The notes under the pieces are model-generated. The model did not search any database. It saw only the letters and a program-made list of their open reading frames with translations, and was not told the origin of the DNA. This document shows positions 34,455 through 44,637 of a DNA stretch of 64,000 nucleotides, piece by piece; within the stretch, counting starts at the first letter, position 1; each line of letters opens with the position of its first letter. Origin of the DNA: Paenarthrobacter sp. JL.01a (GTDB taxonomy: Bacteria; Actinomycetota; Actinomycetes; Actinomycetales; Micrococcaceae); NCBI RefSeq assembly GCF_025452095.1, contig NZ_CP104877.1:372001-436000 (forward strand), in the 5' to 3' direction. The translations under genes were made by a program, and so were the position numbers.

Positions 34455-34699
34455 GAGCCAAATCTATCCGGGCATTGCCTTGGCAGGCTGGCGGTTTTCG
34501 GACGCGTCAGGGCAAGATCCTGCCAAAGTTTGGACCCAGCCTGCCGGTGCCTGCGCGGGGGTCTACGAGCGCCCGCAGACCTCGATTTGGGAATATCGGT
34601 ATCTATGCTCTAAAGTTTTAGAGTCCAGTTCGGACGAGCGAGACACGGAAAGAGCGCATAAAGCGTCCCTTTTCTTTGCAAAATCCGAATTGAGTTCAG

Positions 34700-34772
34700 G
34701 CCCCCATCGTCTAGCGGCCTAGGACACCGCCCTTTCACGGCGGCGGCACGGGTTCGAATCCCGTTGGGGGTA
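34700..34772 (+). tRNA. tRNA-Glu(UUC)
   Basis: The cloverleaf has an acceptor stem GCCCCCA/TGGGGGT, D arm with CTAGCGGCCTAG, anticodon loop CTTTCAC (UUC) and T arm ACGGG-TTCGAAT-CCCGT. CCA is not encoded. It is the first of three tRNA genes on this strand. The 245-base gap before it (34455-34699) holds no gene and must contain the promoter. Confidence 0.97.
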
Positions 34773-34856
34773 CGCAAGGAAGTGGTAAATCAGATGAAAA
34801 AAGTCTGGTAAGCTAGAAGCCTTGAAAAAAACGCAGTAGAGATACTGCAAACGCAA

Positions 34857-34930
34857 GGCCCTGTAGCGCAGTTGGTTAGCGCGCCGCCCTGTCACGGCGG
34901 AGGTCGCGGGTTCAAGTCCCGTCAGGGTCG
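34857..34930 (+). tRNA. tRNA-Asp(GUC)
   Basis: Acceptor GGCCCTG pairs with CAGGGTC (one G-U). The D arm has GCGCAGTTGGTTAGCGC, the anticodon loop is CTGTCAC (GUC) and the T arm GCGGG-TTCAAGT-CCCGT. The discriminator is G, as required for tRNA-Asp. CCA is not encoded. It lies 84 bases after tRNA-Glu. Confidence 0.97.
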
Positions 34931-34976
34931 CTCTGAGCGCCGAAGCAATTCGGTTCTCAAGGTGACAAGTCACCTA

Positions 34977-35052
34977 GGCTCTGTAGCTCAGTTGGTAGAG
35001 CGTTCGACTGAAAATCGAAAGGTCACCGGATCGACGCCGGTCGGAGCCACCA
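34977..35052 (+). tRNA. tRNA-Phe(GAA)
   Basis: Acceptor GGCTCTG pairs with CGGAGCC, the D arm is GCTCAGTTGGTAGAGC, and the anticodon loop CTGAAAA carries GAA. The T arm is CCGG-ATCGACG-CCGG, a slightly non-standard T loop in which ATCGA replaces TTCGA. CCA is encoded. It ends the Glu-Asp-Phe cluster before a terminator. Confidence 0.96.
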
Positions 35053-35057
35053 CTGGG

Positions 35058-35095
35058 AAGCATCAGTTCTTCGGAACTGGTGCTTTTCTTCTTTT
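35058..35095 (+). terminator. Intrinsic terminator after the tRNA cluster
   Basis: AAGCATCAGTTC-TTCG-GAACTGGTGCTT forms a 12-base stem (one G-U) closed by the stable TTCG tetraloop, followed by TTCTTCTTTT. It starts six bases after tRNA-Phe. Confidence 0.9.
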
Positions 35096-35130
35096 AACCC
35101 GTTGTTCTCGACTTTGCGTGTGCCGCCGCG

Positions 35131-35317
35131 ACCCACTTTGGAGCTGTGATGAAGCCAACATGCCGTTGTTGGGGTGTGTCGTGTGGGTGTGCGCGTCCAA
35201 AGTGGGTGCTGGCGGCCCGGGCTGGGTCTTGTGTGGCTTCCTGACCTTGTTTGAGGTCGGAGGGCGTGATTTTCCGGTGGTTTCGAGCTGTTTCGGTTCT
35301 AAACCGGGTCAGGAAGC
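35131..35317. repeat. Two inverted repeats in the tRNA-Phe downstream spacer
   Basis: ACCCACTTTGGA (35131-35142) is matched by TCCAAAGTGGGT (35196-35207). GCTTCCTGACC (35236-35246) is matched by GGTCAGGAAGC (35307-35317). Both have long loops. The whole spacer (35096-35334) has no gene and is moderately GC-rich with many GT runs. It may be remnant or non-coding structured DNA at a tRNA 3' side. Confidence 0.6.
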
Positions 35318-35334
35318 TGCGGTGCCTCGGGCCT

Positions 35335-36917
<1,583 letters not shown>

Positions 36918-37086
36918 GACGAGCTCCCCAACAGCTGTTCGACGGTGTGGCGGCCAGTCTAAGCAGCGCATTCGGTCGGCTCCCAGCCGGAAACCGGTAC
37001 CTGTGGATAACGTCTTTGGCCCCCGCTGCATCCTCGACGTATTGTTAGCCCATCGAATTGTCTTTTCATCATCCTTGGGGGAAATC

Positions 37087-37605
37087 ATGGAACGTTCACG
37101 CCTGTCTGCTTCCGGTCGCTTTGCTGCCGCTGCCGGGCTCGTCGCAATGCTGACGCTCAGCGCTTGCTCTGCTCCGGCGCCAGCCGCTCAGAGCACGCCA
37201 TCGGCATCGAATGCAGCCTCATCCAAGGCACCGGCCGCGGAAGATGGGTCAAGCTCCGCTTCAGCCAGCCCCAGCAGCGCCACCAGCCCAAGCACGGGAA
37301 CCGGCGGCGCCTACGGCCAATACGCGTCCATGTCCGAGGCTTGTATCGCGGTGAGTGCATCGCTGCTCAGCGTCACGATCCTCCCCATGGCTGCCATTAC
37401 CGGCGGCGACCCTTCGGAAGTCCAAAAGGCCAAGGACGAGTTGTCCAAGGCGCAAGGCAAGGTGCCCGAAGAGCTGAAGCCGGCCTTCGAAAAGCTCCGC
37501 AACTTTACCGAGTCCGCGGGATCGGATCTCACCAAGTACGGCGACGGCCAGTTCGAGGAACTGATGAAGCCCATCCCGGCGTGGGTGGAGAAGAACTGCG
37601 CCTAG
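37087..37605 (+). CDS. Secreted lipoprotein of unknown function
   Basis: This 172-residue protein has a lipobox LSAC at about residue 24 after a hydrophobic helix, then a Ser/Ala/Pro linker to residue ~78. A helical C-terminal domain of about 95 residues has a conserved-looking pattern of lysines and alanines (EVQKAKDELSKAQGKVPEEL) and ends with a Cys (KNCA). The ATG at 37087 has GGGGGAAA upstream. It is divergent from the DUF6318 gene and 76 bases before the Asp23 operon, so it may belong to the same envelope function. Confidence 0.75.
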   Translation: MERSRLSASGRFAAAAGLVAMLTLSACSAPAPAAQSTPSASNAASSKAPAAEDGSSSASASPSSATSPSTGTGGAYGQYASMSEACIAVSASLLSVTILPMAAITGGDPSEVQKAKDELSKAQGKVPEELKPAFEKLRNFTESAGSDLTKYGDGQFEELMKPIPAWVEKNCA

Positions 37606-37681
37606 GCGCCGCGCGCATCCCTTGCCTCCAAAGCGTCGCAGCTAGACGCTAGGGTGGTATTCAAGAGAAGGGGAGTGCTCC

Positions 37682-38128
37682 ATGGAAGTCCAGAACGTGC
37701 AGCCGGAACCTGTGCCCGGGGGCGAAATTCCCGGGACGGGACGGACCATCATCTCGGAAGCGGCCGTGGCGAAAGTGGCTGGCATCGCCGCCCGTTCAGT
37801 GCCCGGGGTCTACTCCCTGGGATCAGGTCCTTCCCGTGCTCTTGGTGCGATCCGTGATGCCGTGGGCAGTTCAGACCACGCCGCGGGTGTCCGGGCCGAA
37901 GTCGGCGAAACCCAGGTTGCCGTGGACATCACGTTGGTGGCCCTCTACGGTCATCCCCTGCATGGCGTCGCCAACCAGGTCCGGGCCGCGGTATACCGCG
38001 CCGTCGAGGAACTTGTGGGCCTCCAGGTGATCGAAGTGAACATCGAGATCACTGATGTCTTCATCGCGCCGCCAGCCAAACAGGCCGGAGCCAAGACCGT
38101 CGTGGTGGAAAGGGAGGCACTCCAATGA
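37682..38128 (+). CDS. Asp23/Gls24 family envelope stress protein
   Basis: This 148-residue protein has the Asp23 (alkaline shock protein 23) core: TIISEAAVAKVAGIAARSVP near residue 22 and AVDITLVALYGHPLHGVANQ near 80. Then comes LVGLQVIEVNIEITDVFI near 115. Asp23 proteins form membrane-linked assemblies anchored by AmaP in Gram-positives and respond to cell-wall stress. It starts a five-gene operon, and its stop overlaps the next start by ATGA at 38125-38128. Confidence 0.92.
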   Translation: MEVQNVQPEPVPGGEIPGTGRTIISEAAVAKVAGIAARSVPGVYSLGSGPSRALGAIRDAVGSSDHAAGVRAEVGETQVAVDITLVALYGHPLHGVANQVRAAVYRAVEELVGLQVIEVNIEITDVFIAPPAKQAGAKTVVVEREALQ

Positions 38129-38316
38129 GCATGACCGTAGTGGGAATCGCGATCGGAGCCTTCGTGGCTTTCATGTCGTTCTCCTTTGGGCTGTGGGGGT
38201 TCGTGATTTCCCTGCTTTTCATGGGAATCGGAGCGCTCCTGGGCCGCGCGGCTGACGGGAAACTGGATCTCCGAAGCGTCCTCGACGCCATTACGGGCCG
38301 GCGCTCTTCATCATGA
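38125..38316 (+). CDS. Small DUF2273-like membrane protein
   Basis: This 63-residue protein has two hydrophobic helices (VVGIAIGAFVAFMSFSFGLWG and VISLLFMGIGALLGRAAD) and a charged tail. Small two-helix DUF2273 proteins regularly accompany Asp23 proteins and AmaP, so it is taken as a membrane part of that complex. It begins inside the upstream stop codon and ends overlapping the next start. Confidence 0.85.
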   Translation: MSMTVVGIAIGAFVAFMSFSFGLWGFVISLLFMGIGALLGRAADGKLDLRSVLDAITGRRSSS

Positions 38317-38693
38317 GCGTGGCTGAGGCTGTGGAACACACCACCAGCCTGGTCGGCCACAACCGGATCAGTACCCAGGCTTTGACTTCGTTGGCCCGAG
38401 CCGCCGCCGCTGAAGCGCTCGGTGTCGAGGCCAGCGACATTCGCGCTGATTGGACGGACGACGACGGCCTGCTGGCTTTGTCGATCGTCGCACCCATCAG
38501 CGTCCCGGCTCTGACGGAAGTCCTCCGCGATCCGAGGCGCGTTCAGGGGTTCGGTGGCTCCATCTGGGACCGGGCCGTAGCTGCCAAGGCGGTTGTCCTG
38601 GAATCAGTGACCCGGCTGAGCGGGTCCCAGCTAAGCAGGGTGGACATCAGGATCAGTGGGGCCCATGTCAGGGAGGGAGGCCGCGTTCAATGA
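38313..38693 (+). CDS. Second Asp23/Gls24-like protein
   Basis: This 126-residue protein has an Asp23-like pattern (RISTQALTSLARAAAAEALG near residue 20, LLALSIVAPISVPALTEVL near 52, LSRVDIRISGAHV near 108), but it is more divergent than the first. It starts in the ATGA overlap of the small membrane protein and ends in an ATGA overlap with the DUF6286 protein. It is probably a partner in the same membrane-linked assembly. Confidence 0.75.
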   Translation: MSVAEAVEHTTSLVGHNRISTQALTSLARAAAAEALGVEASDIRADWTDDDGLLALSIVAPISVPALTEVLRDPRRVQGFGGSIWDRAVAAKAVVLESVTRLSGSQLSRVDIRISGAHVREGGRVQ

Positions 38694-39343
38694 CGCAGGA
38701 TCAGGAAACGGAGAAGTTCCTGGCTGTCGGCCCGGACCAAAGCCACGGGGCATCCCCTGTCGCAGGCGAAGACCCCGACATGAGCCGTATCTTGCGGCGG
38801 GAAACCCACTCGTCGCGGGCCGCTGCAGCGGTCATTGCCGCCGTGCTGGTAATCATCCTCTGCGTGTACGCGTTGCTGGAAGCAGGGGTCCGTGCCGTCG
38901 GCCAGCCGCCGTGGCTGGTTGACCCTACCACTGCAGCGGAACGTATCATCGCCCTTCCTGCGGGTATCTCGCCTCTCTTGCTGGGGGCAAGCGGAGCCGT
39001 TATCGCTATGGTCGGCCTCATCTTCCTCCTCCAAGCAGTGCTGCCCGGGAGGCGGGCACGCCATTTGCTGCGCGACCCGCGTACCGCCGTCGTGGTTGAT
39101 GACGAAGTACTTGCCTCGGCGCTGGCCCGTCGAGCGCGGGCGGCTGCCAACGTCACCCAGGAACAAGTCATGGTGGTGGTTTCCCGCCAAACTGTGGTGG
39201 TCAACGTCCGGCCAACGTCCGGGAGCAGGGTGAGCCGCGAGGCTGTACTCGCCGCGGTCCAGGCTGAGCTCGAAGACATGTCGCCGGTGCCCATGCCGGC
39301 TGTACGGGTCAATCTGGCGTCCTCGGGGGTGATCGGAGCTTGA
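38690..39343 (+). CDS. DUF6286 domain membrane protein
   Basis: The protein has 217 residues with an N-terminal charged tail of about 35 residues. Two membrane helices follow at about 48-70 (AAAAVIAAVLVIILCVYALL) and 100-122 (LLGASGAVIAMVGLIFLLQ). A C-terminal domain with VVVSRQTVVVNVRPTSGSRV is typical of DUF6286, which in actinobacteria is found in Asp23 operons. The ATG at 38690 sits in the upstream stop overlap. Its stop overlaps the TTG start of the next gene. Confidence 0.82.
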   Translation: MTQDQETEKFLAVGPDQSHGASPVAGEDPDMSRILRRETHSSRAAAAVIAAVLVIILCVYALLEAGVRAVGQPPWLVDPTTAAERIIALPAGISPLLLGASGAVIAMVGLIFLLQAVLPGRRARHLLRDPRTAVVVDDEVLASALARRARAAANVTQEQVMVVVSRQTVVVNVRPTSGSRVSREAVLAAVQAELEDMSPVPMPAVRVNLASSGVIGA

Positions 39344-39951
39344 ACGGGACACCCAGGGCGCTGAACCGCGTACTGCTGTTCATCATCGGGATCAAACTGC
39401 TGGCCGTGGGCCTGCTGCTCCTGCTGCTGGCAACCGTTCCCGCGGTGGCAACCTGGTGGCACGGCTGGGCCGCGGGGGTATGGGCCGGGGCGGAAAATGC
39501 CTTCCGGCAAACCCGTTTCCCGGGCCGCGACGAGAGCTGGCTTTGGATAGTGGCCGGTGTGGTCCTCGTGGTCATCATCGTCGTCATGATTGCCTGGCTG
39601 TCACAACAGGGCAAGGGACGGGCCAACCTGTTGGTGGCCAGCAGCGATGACAGCGACGTCGACGGCGAAGTCAGGATTGGTGGTGGCGTCGCCGAACAAG
39701 CACTCCGGTCAGCGTTGGCGGAGAGAACCGACCTTGCGGGTGCGTCTGTAGCAACGTATGAGTTCAGGGGACGGCCCGGCCTTCGCATAAGGATTCAACC
39801 CCGGCAAGGAGTCGCCCCGCACCTCCTGGCCGCGGAAGTTTCGCAACTGGTCGAAGCAATGGATCTTGTTATTGGCCAAAAAACCCCTGTGCTGGTGCAC
39901 ATGGTTTCCGGAGCCCGGTCGCGGTTTACCAAGGCCGAACGGGTGCGCTGA
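39340..39951 (+). CDS. amaP: AmaP-like alkaline-shock membrane anchor
   Basis: The 203-residue protein has two membrane helices at the N-terminus (RVLLFIIGIKLLAVGLLLLL and WLWIVAGVVLVVIIVVMIAWL). A soluble C-terminal domain has the pattern AEQALRSALAERTDLAGASV. This fits AmaP, which in Staphylococcus anchors Asp23 to the membrane. The start is TTG at 39340 (TTGA overlap with the previous stop), and it is the last gene of the five-gene operon. The anchor role is inferred from topology and context. Confidence 0.8.
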   Translation: MNGTPRALNRVLLFIIGIKLLAVGLLLLLLATVPAVATWWHGWAAGVWAGAENAFRQTRFPGRDESWLWIVAGVVLVVIIVVMIAWLSQQGKGRANLLVASSDDSDVDGEVRIGGGVAEQALRSALAERTDLAGASVATYEFRGRPGLRIRIQPRQGVAPHLLAAEVSQLVEAMDLVIGQKTPVLVHMVSGARSRFTKAERVR

Positions 39952-39967
39952 TGACCAGGAGAATTTA

Positions 39968-40654
39968 ATGGCCGGAACAAATGTGCTGCAAGCCTCGGTT
40001 GCCGACATCCTGGCGGAACTTGCTGCCTTGGAGGATCCCCGCGCCCGCGAAATAAACGAAAAGCACGGCGACGATCACGGAGTAAATCTCGGAAAACTGC
40101 GGGCCATAGCCAAGCGGCTCAAGGTCCAGCCCGACTTGGCCCGGGAACTGTGGGCTACGGGCGGAACCGCCGCCCGATTGCTTTCTCTCCTGATCTGCCG
40201 GCCAAAGTCGTATGAACAAGACGAATTGGACGGCATGCTGCGGGAGTCCCGTACACCCAAGGTGCACGATTGGCTGGTGAATTACGTGGTCAAGAAAAGT
40301 CCAGCAGCCGAAGATCTGCGGGTGGCTTGGTTTTCCGACCCCGATCCTGTGGTGGCCAGCGCGGGCTGGGCATTAACCTCAGAACGCATCGTCAAAAAGC
40401 CCGAGGGCCTGGACCTGGGGAAATTGCTGGACATTATTGAGTCGAATATGAAAGAAGCTCCGGAGCGTTTGCAGTGGGCAATGAACAATTGCCTGGCGCA
40501 GATCGGAATTGAGCACCCGGAGCATCGTGCCCGCGCACTGGATATCGGCGAGCGTCTGGAAGTGCTGAAAGACTACCCAACCCCGCCGAACTGCACTTCC
40601 CCGTTTGCCCCTGTCTGGATCAATGAGATGGTCAAGCGCCAAGCCGGCGGCTAG
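39968..40654 (+). CDS. DNA alkylation repair protein (AlkD-like, HEAT repeats)
   Basis: This 228-residue all-helical protein has the AlkD/DNA alkylation repair family pattern: EDPRAREINEKHGDDHGVNL near residue 19, then LRAIAKRLKVQPDLARELW, and later VASAGWALTSERI and ERLQWAMNNCLAQIGIEHPE. AlkD removes bulky or cationic alkyl bases with a HEAT-repeat DNA wrap. The ATG has GGAG nine bases upstream. It follows amaP by 16 bases, which might make it an operon member or chance neighbour. Confidence 0.85.
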   Translation: MAGTNVLQASVADILAELAALEDPRAREINEKHGDDHGVNLGKLRAIAKRLKVQPDLARELWATGGTAARLLSLLICRPKSYEQDELDGMLRESRTPKVHDWLVNYVVKKSPAAEDLRVAWFSDPDPVVASAGWALTSERIVKKPEGLDLGKLLDIIESNMKEAPERLQWAMNNCLAQIGIEHPEHRARALDIGERLEVLKDYPTPPNCTSPFAPVWINEMVKRQAGG

Positions 40655-40659
40655 CCCAT

Positions 40660-41061
40660 TCAGTCTCTGTTGCGCTGCATCATCCGGTAGGTGAGCTCGG
40701 CCAGGAGTTCTTCATCGGACAGGTGCGAGGCCCGCGCTATGGGGGCCGCAGGAACTGCGATGTGGACCCCTGTTTGCCGGGGCTGATCGCTTGAACGCAT
40801 ATCGTCCGGCGTAATCATGTCCGGTGCGAAATTCGACTTGCCCTTGAGTACCTCGGACACCGATCCGGCGCGCCAACCCAGCGCGTGCTCAAGCTTGCGC
40901 TGGTTGATTTCCTGCGTGCGCCGCGTGCCTGATTCCAGCGTCCGCACGGTCTTGATGGCAGTTCCAGCCTGTTTGGCCAACTGCACCTGGCTCAGACCCT
41001 GGGCAAGGCGCTCCTCTTTGATGAGCCGTCCGATGGTCTGTAGTGCTTCGAGTTCATCCAC
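40660..41061 (-). CDS. XRE/HTH_3 transcriptional regulator
   Basis: The protein has about 133 residues from a GTG at 41061; GTG 41070 and TTG 41094 are alternatives. The N-terminal HTH is IGRLIKEERLAQGLSQVQLAKQAG and KTVRTLESGTRR. The C-terminal half is charged, ending SDEELLAELTYRMMQRNRD. It is convergent with the AlkD-like gene (five bases apart). Its start faces the sugar ABC promoter, but that operon has its own LacI regulator. The target is unknown. Confidence 0.85.
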   Translation of the reverse strand: MDELEALQTIGRLIKEERLAQGLSQVQLAKQAGTAIKTVRTLESGTRRTQEINQRKLEHALGWRAGSVSEVLKGKSNFAPDMITPDDMRSSDQPRQTGVHIAVPAAPIARASHLSDEELLAELTYRMMQRNRD

Positions 41062-41250
41062 GCTTCCCACTGTTCCATAGGCAATAGTGGGCAATCAAAT
41101 CGAACTGGCGCTGTCAACCCCCGGAAAGGGCCTTCCGCCGGGCTGGCTCTCAAGGGGCGAAGAGCGGCCGGCCTTGCTCCAGGAAGCCGCCGCCATGGGC
41201 CGCGAAGGGAAAATAATCAGCCTACTTTGTATCGTTGTGGTCACGGCCCG

Positions 41251-41264
41251 TGTAAGCGCTTGCA
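41251..41264. promoter_or_regulatory. LacI-type operator upstream of the sugar ABC operon
   Basis: TGTAAGCGCTTGCA is a 14-base dyad with a CG centre, symmetrical except one pair, typical of LacI/CcpA-class operators. It lies 88 bases before the binding-protein gene. The LacI regulator encoded at the end of the same locus is the likely ligand. Confidence 0.75.
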
Positions 41265-41351
41265 TTTTGCGTAACCACATGACTATTGTGAGCCTCACCA
41301 CATCAACCGCACCGCGGAAAAACCTGGTCCACTCACCGAGGAGTTCCCAGC

Positions 41352-42644
41352 ATGAAATCCAAAAAGTTCCTGCTTCCGGCAGCTGTCGCCGGAGTCCTGG
41401 CTCTGTCCCTTACCGCCTGTGGTGGCGGCGGGGGCGGCGGCGGCACCAGCTCCGGCGGTGCCAGCGGCGATGCCGCCAACAACCTTGACGGCCGTGGGCC
41501 GATCACCTATGTCCAAGGCAAGGACAACAGCAACGTCGTCCGGCCTCTTATTGAAAAGTGGAATGCCGCGCATCCGAACGAGAAGGTGACGTTCAAGGAG
41601 CAGTCCGACCAGGCAGACCAACAGCACGATGACCTCGTGCAGAACTTCCAGGCCAAGAACGCCAACTACGACGTCATGAGCGTAGACCTTATCTGGGTCG
41701 CGGAATTCGCTGCCAAGGGATGGCTGCAGCCGCTCAAGGACAAGACCGCAATCTCCACGGATGGCATGCTCGAATCCACAGTCAAGAGCGCCACCTACAA
41801 CAACACCCTCTACGCAGCTCCGCAGAGCTCGGACGGTGGCATCCTCTACTACCGCGGCGACTTGGTGCCCAACCCGCCCAAGACGTGGGACGAGATGATG
41901 AAGATGTGCGACATCGCCAAGCAGAACAACATCGGCTGCTACGCAGGCCAGTTCCAGAAGTACGAAGGCCTCACCGTCAACGCCGCTGAAGCCATCAACT
42001 CCGCTGGCGGCAAGATTGTCGATGAGTCCGGCAAGGCTGCCGTGAACTCCAGCGAAGCCAAGGCAGGCCTCACCAACCTGGTCAACGCCTACAAGGATGG
42101 CAACATCCCTACCGAGGCAATCACCTTCCAGGAAGAGCAGGGACGCCAGGCCTTCGAAGCCGGCAAGCTCCTCTTCCACCGCAACTGGCCATACGTGTAC
42201 AACCTGGCAAAGACCGATGGTTCGTCCACTGTGAAGGACACGTTCAAGATGGCTCCGCTTCCGGGCAAGGATGGCCCCGGTGCCTCCTCGCTGGGTGGCC
42301 ACAACATCGCCATGAGCGTGTACTCCAAGAACAAGGCAACGGTTGCGGACTTCATCAAGTTCATCACCAGCGAGGAAACCCAGCGCTTCTACGCTACCCA
42401 GGGTTCGCTGGCCCCTGTCCTGACCAAGCTCTATGACGATCAGGAACTCGTGACCAAGCTGCCGTACCTCCCGGTGCTGAAGACGTCCATCGAGAACGCG
42501 GTTCCGCGCCCCGTGACGCCGTTCTACCCCGCCGTCACCAAGGCTGTGCAGGATAACGCCTATGCCGCCCTCAAGGGAGAGAAGACCGTGGACTCGGCAA
42601 TCTCCGACATGCAAGCGGCTATTGAGTCGGCCGGAGCTAAGTAA
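41352..42644 (+). CDS. Sugar ABC transporter substrate-binding lipoprotein
   Basis: This 430-residue CUT1-type binding protein has a lipobox LTAC at residue ~24 followed by a Gly/Ser linker. The body matches oligosaccharide binders: DLVQNFQAKNANYDVMSVDL, then WVAEFAAKGWLQPL, and AFEAGKLLFHRNWPYVYNL. The acidic/aromatic pattern resembles trehalose/maltose-type binders, but the ligand is uncertain. It heads an operon with two permeases and no ATPase. A LacI operator lies upstream. Confidence 0.93.
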   Translation: MKSKKFLLPAAVAGVLALSLTACGGGGGGGGTSSGGASGDAANNLDGRGPITYVQGKDNSNVVRPLIEKWNAAHPNEKVTFKEQSDQADQQHDDLVQNFQAKNANYDVMSVDLIWVAEFAAKGWLQPLKDKTAISTDGMLESTVKSATYNNTLYAAPQSSDGGILYYRGDLVPNPPKTWDEMMKMCDIAKQNNIGCYAGQFQKYEGLTVNAAEAINSAGGKIVDESGKAAVNSSEAKAGLTNLVNAYKDGNIPTEAITFQEEQGRQAFEAGKLLFHRNWPYVYNLAKTDGSSTVKDTFKMAPLPGKDGPGASSLGGHNIAMSVYSKNKATVADFIKFITSEETQRFYATQGSLAPVLTKLYDDQELVTKLPYLPVLKTSIENAVPRPVTPFYPAVTKAVQDNAYAALKGEKTVDSAISDMQAAIESAGAK

Positions 42645-42731
42645 CCACCCGGGCTAAAGTCCGGCTGCCCGTCCCGGAAGGGTGGGCGGCCGGACTCCGG
42701 CCACGGCCTTCTCCCTGACAGGAGTCTTGAC

Positions 42732-43751
42732 ATGTCAACAGAACTACAAAAACCAGACGCGGCGGCGGCTGCCAAACATACGATGCCAAGCCGCGAAAGC
42801 GCCGACCGGAAGCAACTCACGCAAGGACGCTGGGCTTACACCCTCCTGGCCCCATCGCTCATCCTTCTGGCCATCGTCATCATCTACCCGGTGCTCAACG
42901 CGATCATCATGTCCTTCCAGAAGGACTCGGGTCTGGACCCCGCAACCGGGTTCTTCTCCGAGGGCGGCCCGGCCGGCTTTGAAAACTACACGCACTGGCT
43001 GCTGCAGCAATGCACGGCCCCCGGCGGCGGATCCGTTGCCTGCCCTCCGGGCACACTCGGGGCCCAGTTCTGGGATTCCATGGGCACGACGTTCTTCTTC
43101 ACGGCAGTCACGGTCGCTTTTGAGACCATCCTTGGTTTCTGGATGGCGATCATCATGGCCCGCGCCTTCCGTGGCCGCAGCCTGATCCGTGCAGCCGTCC
43201 TGGTTCCGTGGGCCATTCCGACGGCCGTCACCGCCAAGCTCTGGTTCTTCATCTTCGCCTTCGAAGGCATCGCCAACAAGCTGTTCGGAACCCAGATCCT
43301 CTGGACCGGTTCGGAATGGCCGGCCAAGTGGGCCATCATCATCGCCGACGTCTGGAAGACAACGCCCTTCATGGCGCTTCTGATCCTGGCCGGTCTGCAA
43401 CTGATTCCCGATGAAGTCTACGAGGCAGCCAAAGTCGACGGCGCATCCACGTGGCAGCGCTTCCGCTTGATCACGCTGCCGTTGGTCAGGCCTGCACTGA
43501 TGGTCGCCATCCTGTTCCGCGTCCTGGACGCACTGCGCATGTACGACCTTCCCGCCATCATGACCCAGGGCGCCAATGGCACCACCACGCTGTCCATCCT
43601 TGTTGTCCAACAAATCAGACAAGGGTTCAATACAGCGGCGGCGCTATCGACCATTACATTCCTGGTGATCTTCCTTGTGGCCTTTATCTTCGTCCGTTTC
43701 CTTGGGGCGAACGCCGTGGATGCAGCCACATCTTCCGGAAAGGCCAAGTGA
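42732..43751 (+). CDS. Sugar ABC transporter permease (MalF-type)
   Basis: The 339-residue protein has a charged N-terminal tail and six or more membrane helices. The EAA-loop is in EVYEAAKVDGASTWQRFRLIT near residue 230, where the ATPase docks. The opening helix (LLAPSLILLAIVIIYPVLNA) is typical of MalF-like CUT1 permeases. It follows the binding protein by 87 bases with no terminator and ends two bases before the next permease start (TGA at 43749-43751). Confidence 0.95.
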   Translation: MSTELQKPDAAAAAKHTMPSRESADRKQLTQGRWAYTLLAPSLILLAIVIIYPVLNAIIMSFQKDSGLDPATGFFSEGGPAGFENYTHWLLQQCTAPGGGSVACPPGTLGAQFWDSMGTTFFFTAVTVAFETILGFWMAIIMARAFRGRSLIRAAVLVPWAIPTAVTAKLWFFIFAFEGIANKLFGTQILWTGSEWPAKWAIIIADVWKTTPFMALLILAGLQLIPDEVYEAAKVDGASTWQRFRLITLPLVRPALMVAILFRVLDALRMYDLPAIMTQGANGTTTLSILVVQQIRQGFNTAAALSTITFLVIFLVAFIFVRFLGANAVDAATSSGKAK

Positions 43752-43752
43752 G

Positions 43753-44637
43753 ATGAGCACAGCCACAGCTTCAAGGACGTCCACCAACCCGGTTGAACGG
43801 CCCAAACGCGCCTTCAACTGGGGGTCGCTGCGCACCTACATCAGCGCCGTCGTCATTCTCATCTGGTGCCTGGCACCCTTCTACTGGATGGTCGTCACGG
43901 CCTTCCGCGATGTTGGATACACCTTCGACACCACGCCGTTCTTCACGCACGTCACGTGGGACAACTTTGCCACCGTATTCGACGAGAGCCTGGGCAACCA
44001 CTTCGGCCGAAACCTGTTGAACAGCCTCATTGTTGGTGCTGTGACCACAGTGGTGGCACTCCTGGTTGGCGTCTTTGCCGCCTACGCATTGGCCCGGCTG
44101 AATTTCCGGTTCAAGTTCGTGGTCCTCGGCTTCATCCTGGGCGCTTCAATGTTCCCGGGCGTCGCCTTGGTAACCCCGCTGTTCCAGCTGTTCACCAACA
44201 TCGGCTGGTTCGGCACCTACCAGGCGCTGATCATTCCGAACATCTCCTTCGTTCTTCCGCTCACGGTTTACACGCTGACTTCCTTCTTCCGTGAAATGCC
44301 GTGGGAGCTCGAGGAAGCGGCAAGGATCGACGGTTGCACGCAGGGACAGGCCTTCCGGAAAGTGATCCTTCCGCTGGCAGCGCCGGCAACGTTTACCACG
44401 GCAATCCTGGCCTTCATCGCTTCATGGAATGAATTCCTCATCGCCAGCCAGTTGTCGAATGACTCAACCAAAACGGTCACTGTCGCCATCGCCTACTTCG
44501 CTGGTGCACAGCCTCACCAGGAGCCGTACACAGCTGTCATGGCCGCCGGAACCGTGGTCACCATTCCATTGGTGGTCCTGGTGCTGGTCTTCCAGCGCAA
44601 GATCGTGGCGGGCCTCACGGCGGGTGCCGTCAAGTGA
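43753..44637 (+). CDS. Sugar ABC transporter permease (MalG-type)
   Basis: This 294-residue partner permease begins at the ATG at 43753 and has six helices. The docking loop is ELEEAARIDGCTQGQAFRKV near residue 195. The first helix and following FYWMVVTAFRDVG match MalG-like proteins. The stop overlaps the GTG start of the following small membrane protein. No ATP-binding subunit is encoded, so a shared MsiK-like ATPase elsewhere is expected. Confidence 0.95.
   Translation: MSTATASRTSTNPVERPKRAFNWGSLRTYISAVVILIWCLAPFYWMVVTAFRDVGYTFDTTPFFTHVTWDNFATVFDESLGNHFGRNLLNSLIVGAVTTVVALLVGVFAAYALARLNFRFKFVVLGFILGASMFPGVALVTPLFQLFTNIGWFGTYQALIIPNISFVLPLTVYTLTSFFREMPWELEEAARIDGCTQGQAFRKVILPLAAPATFTTAILAFIASWNEFLIASQLSNDSTKTVTVAIAYFAGAQPHQEPYTAVMAAGTVVTIPLVVLVLVFQRKIVAGLTAGAVK

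Noticed and set aside
35131..35207. Attachment-site duplication of tRNA-Phe
   Set aside because: The inverted repeats do not match the tRNA 3' end, and no integrase gene is present.
42744..43622. A 292-codon minus-strand frame opposite the MalF-type permease
   Set aside because: Shadow of a membrane protein gene with highly biased charged composition.
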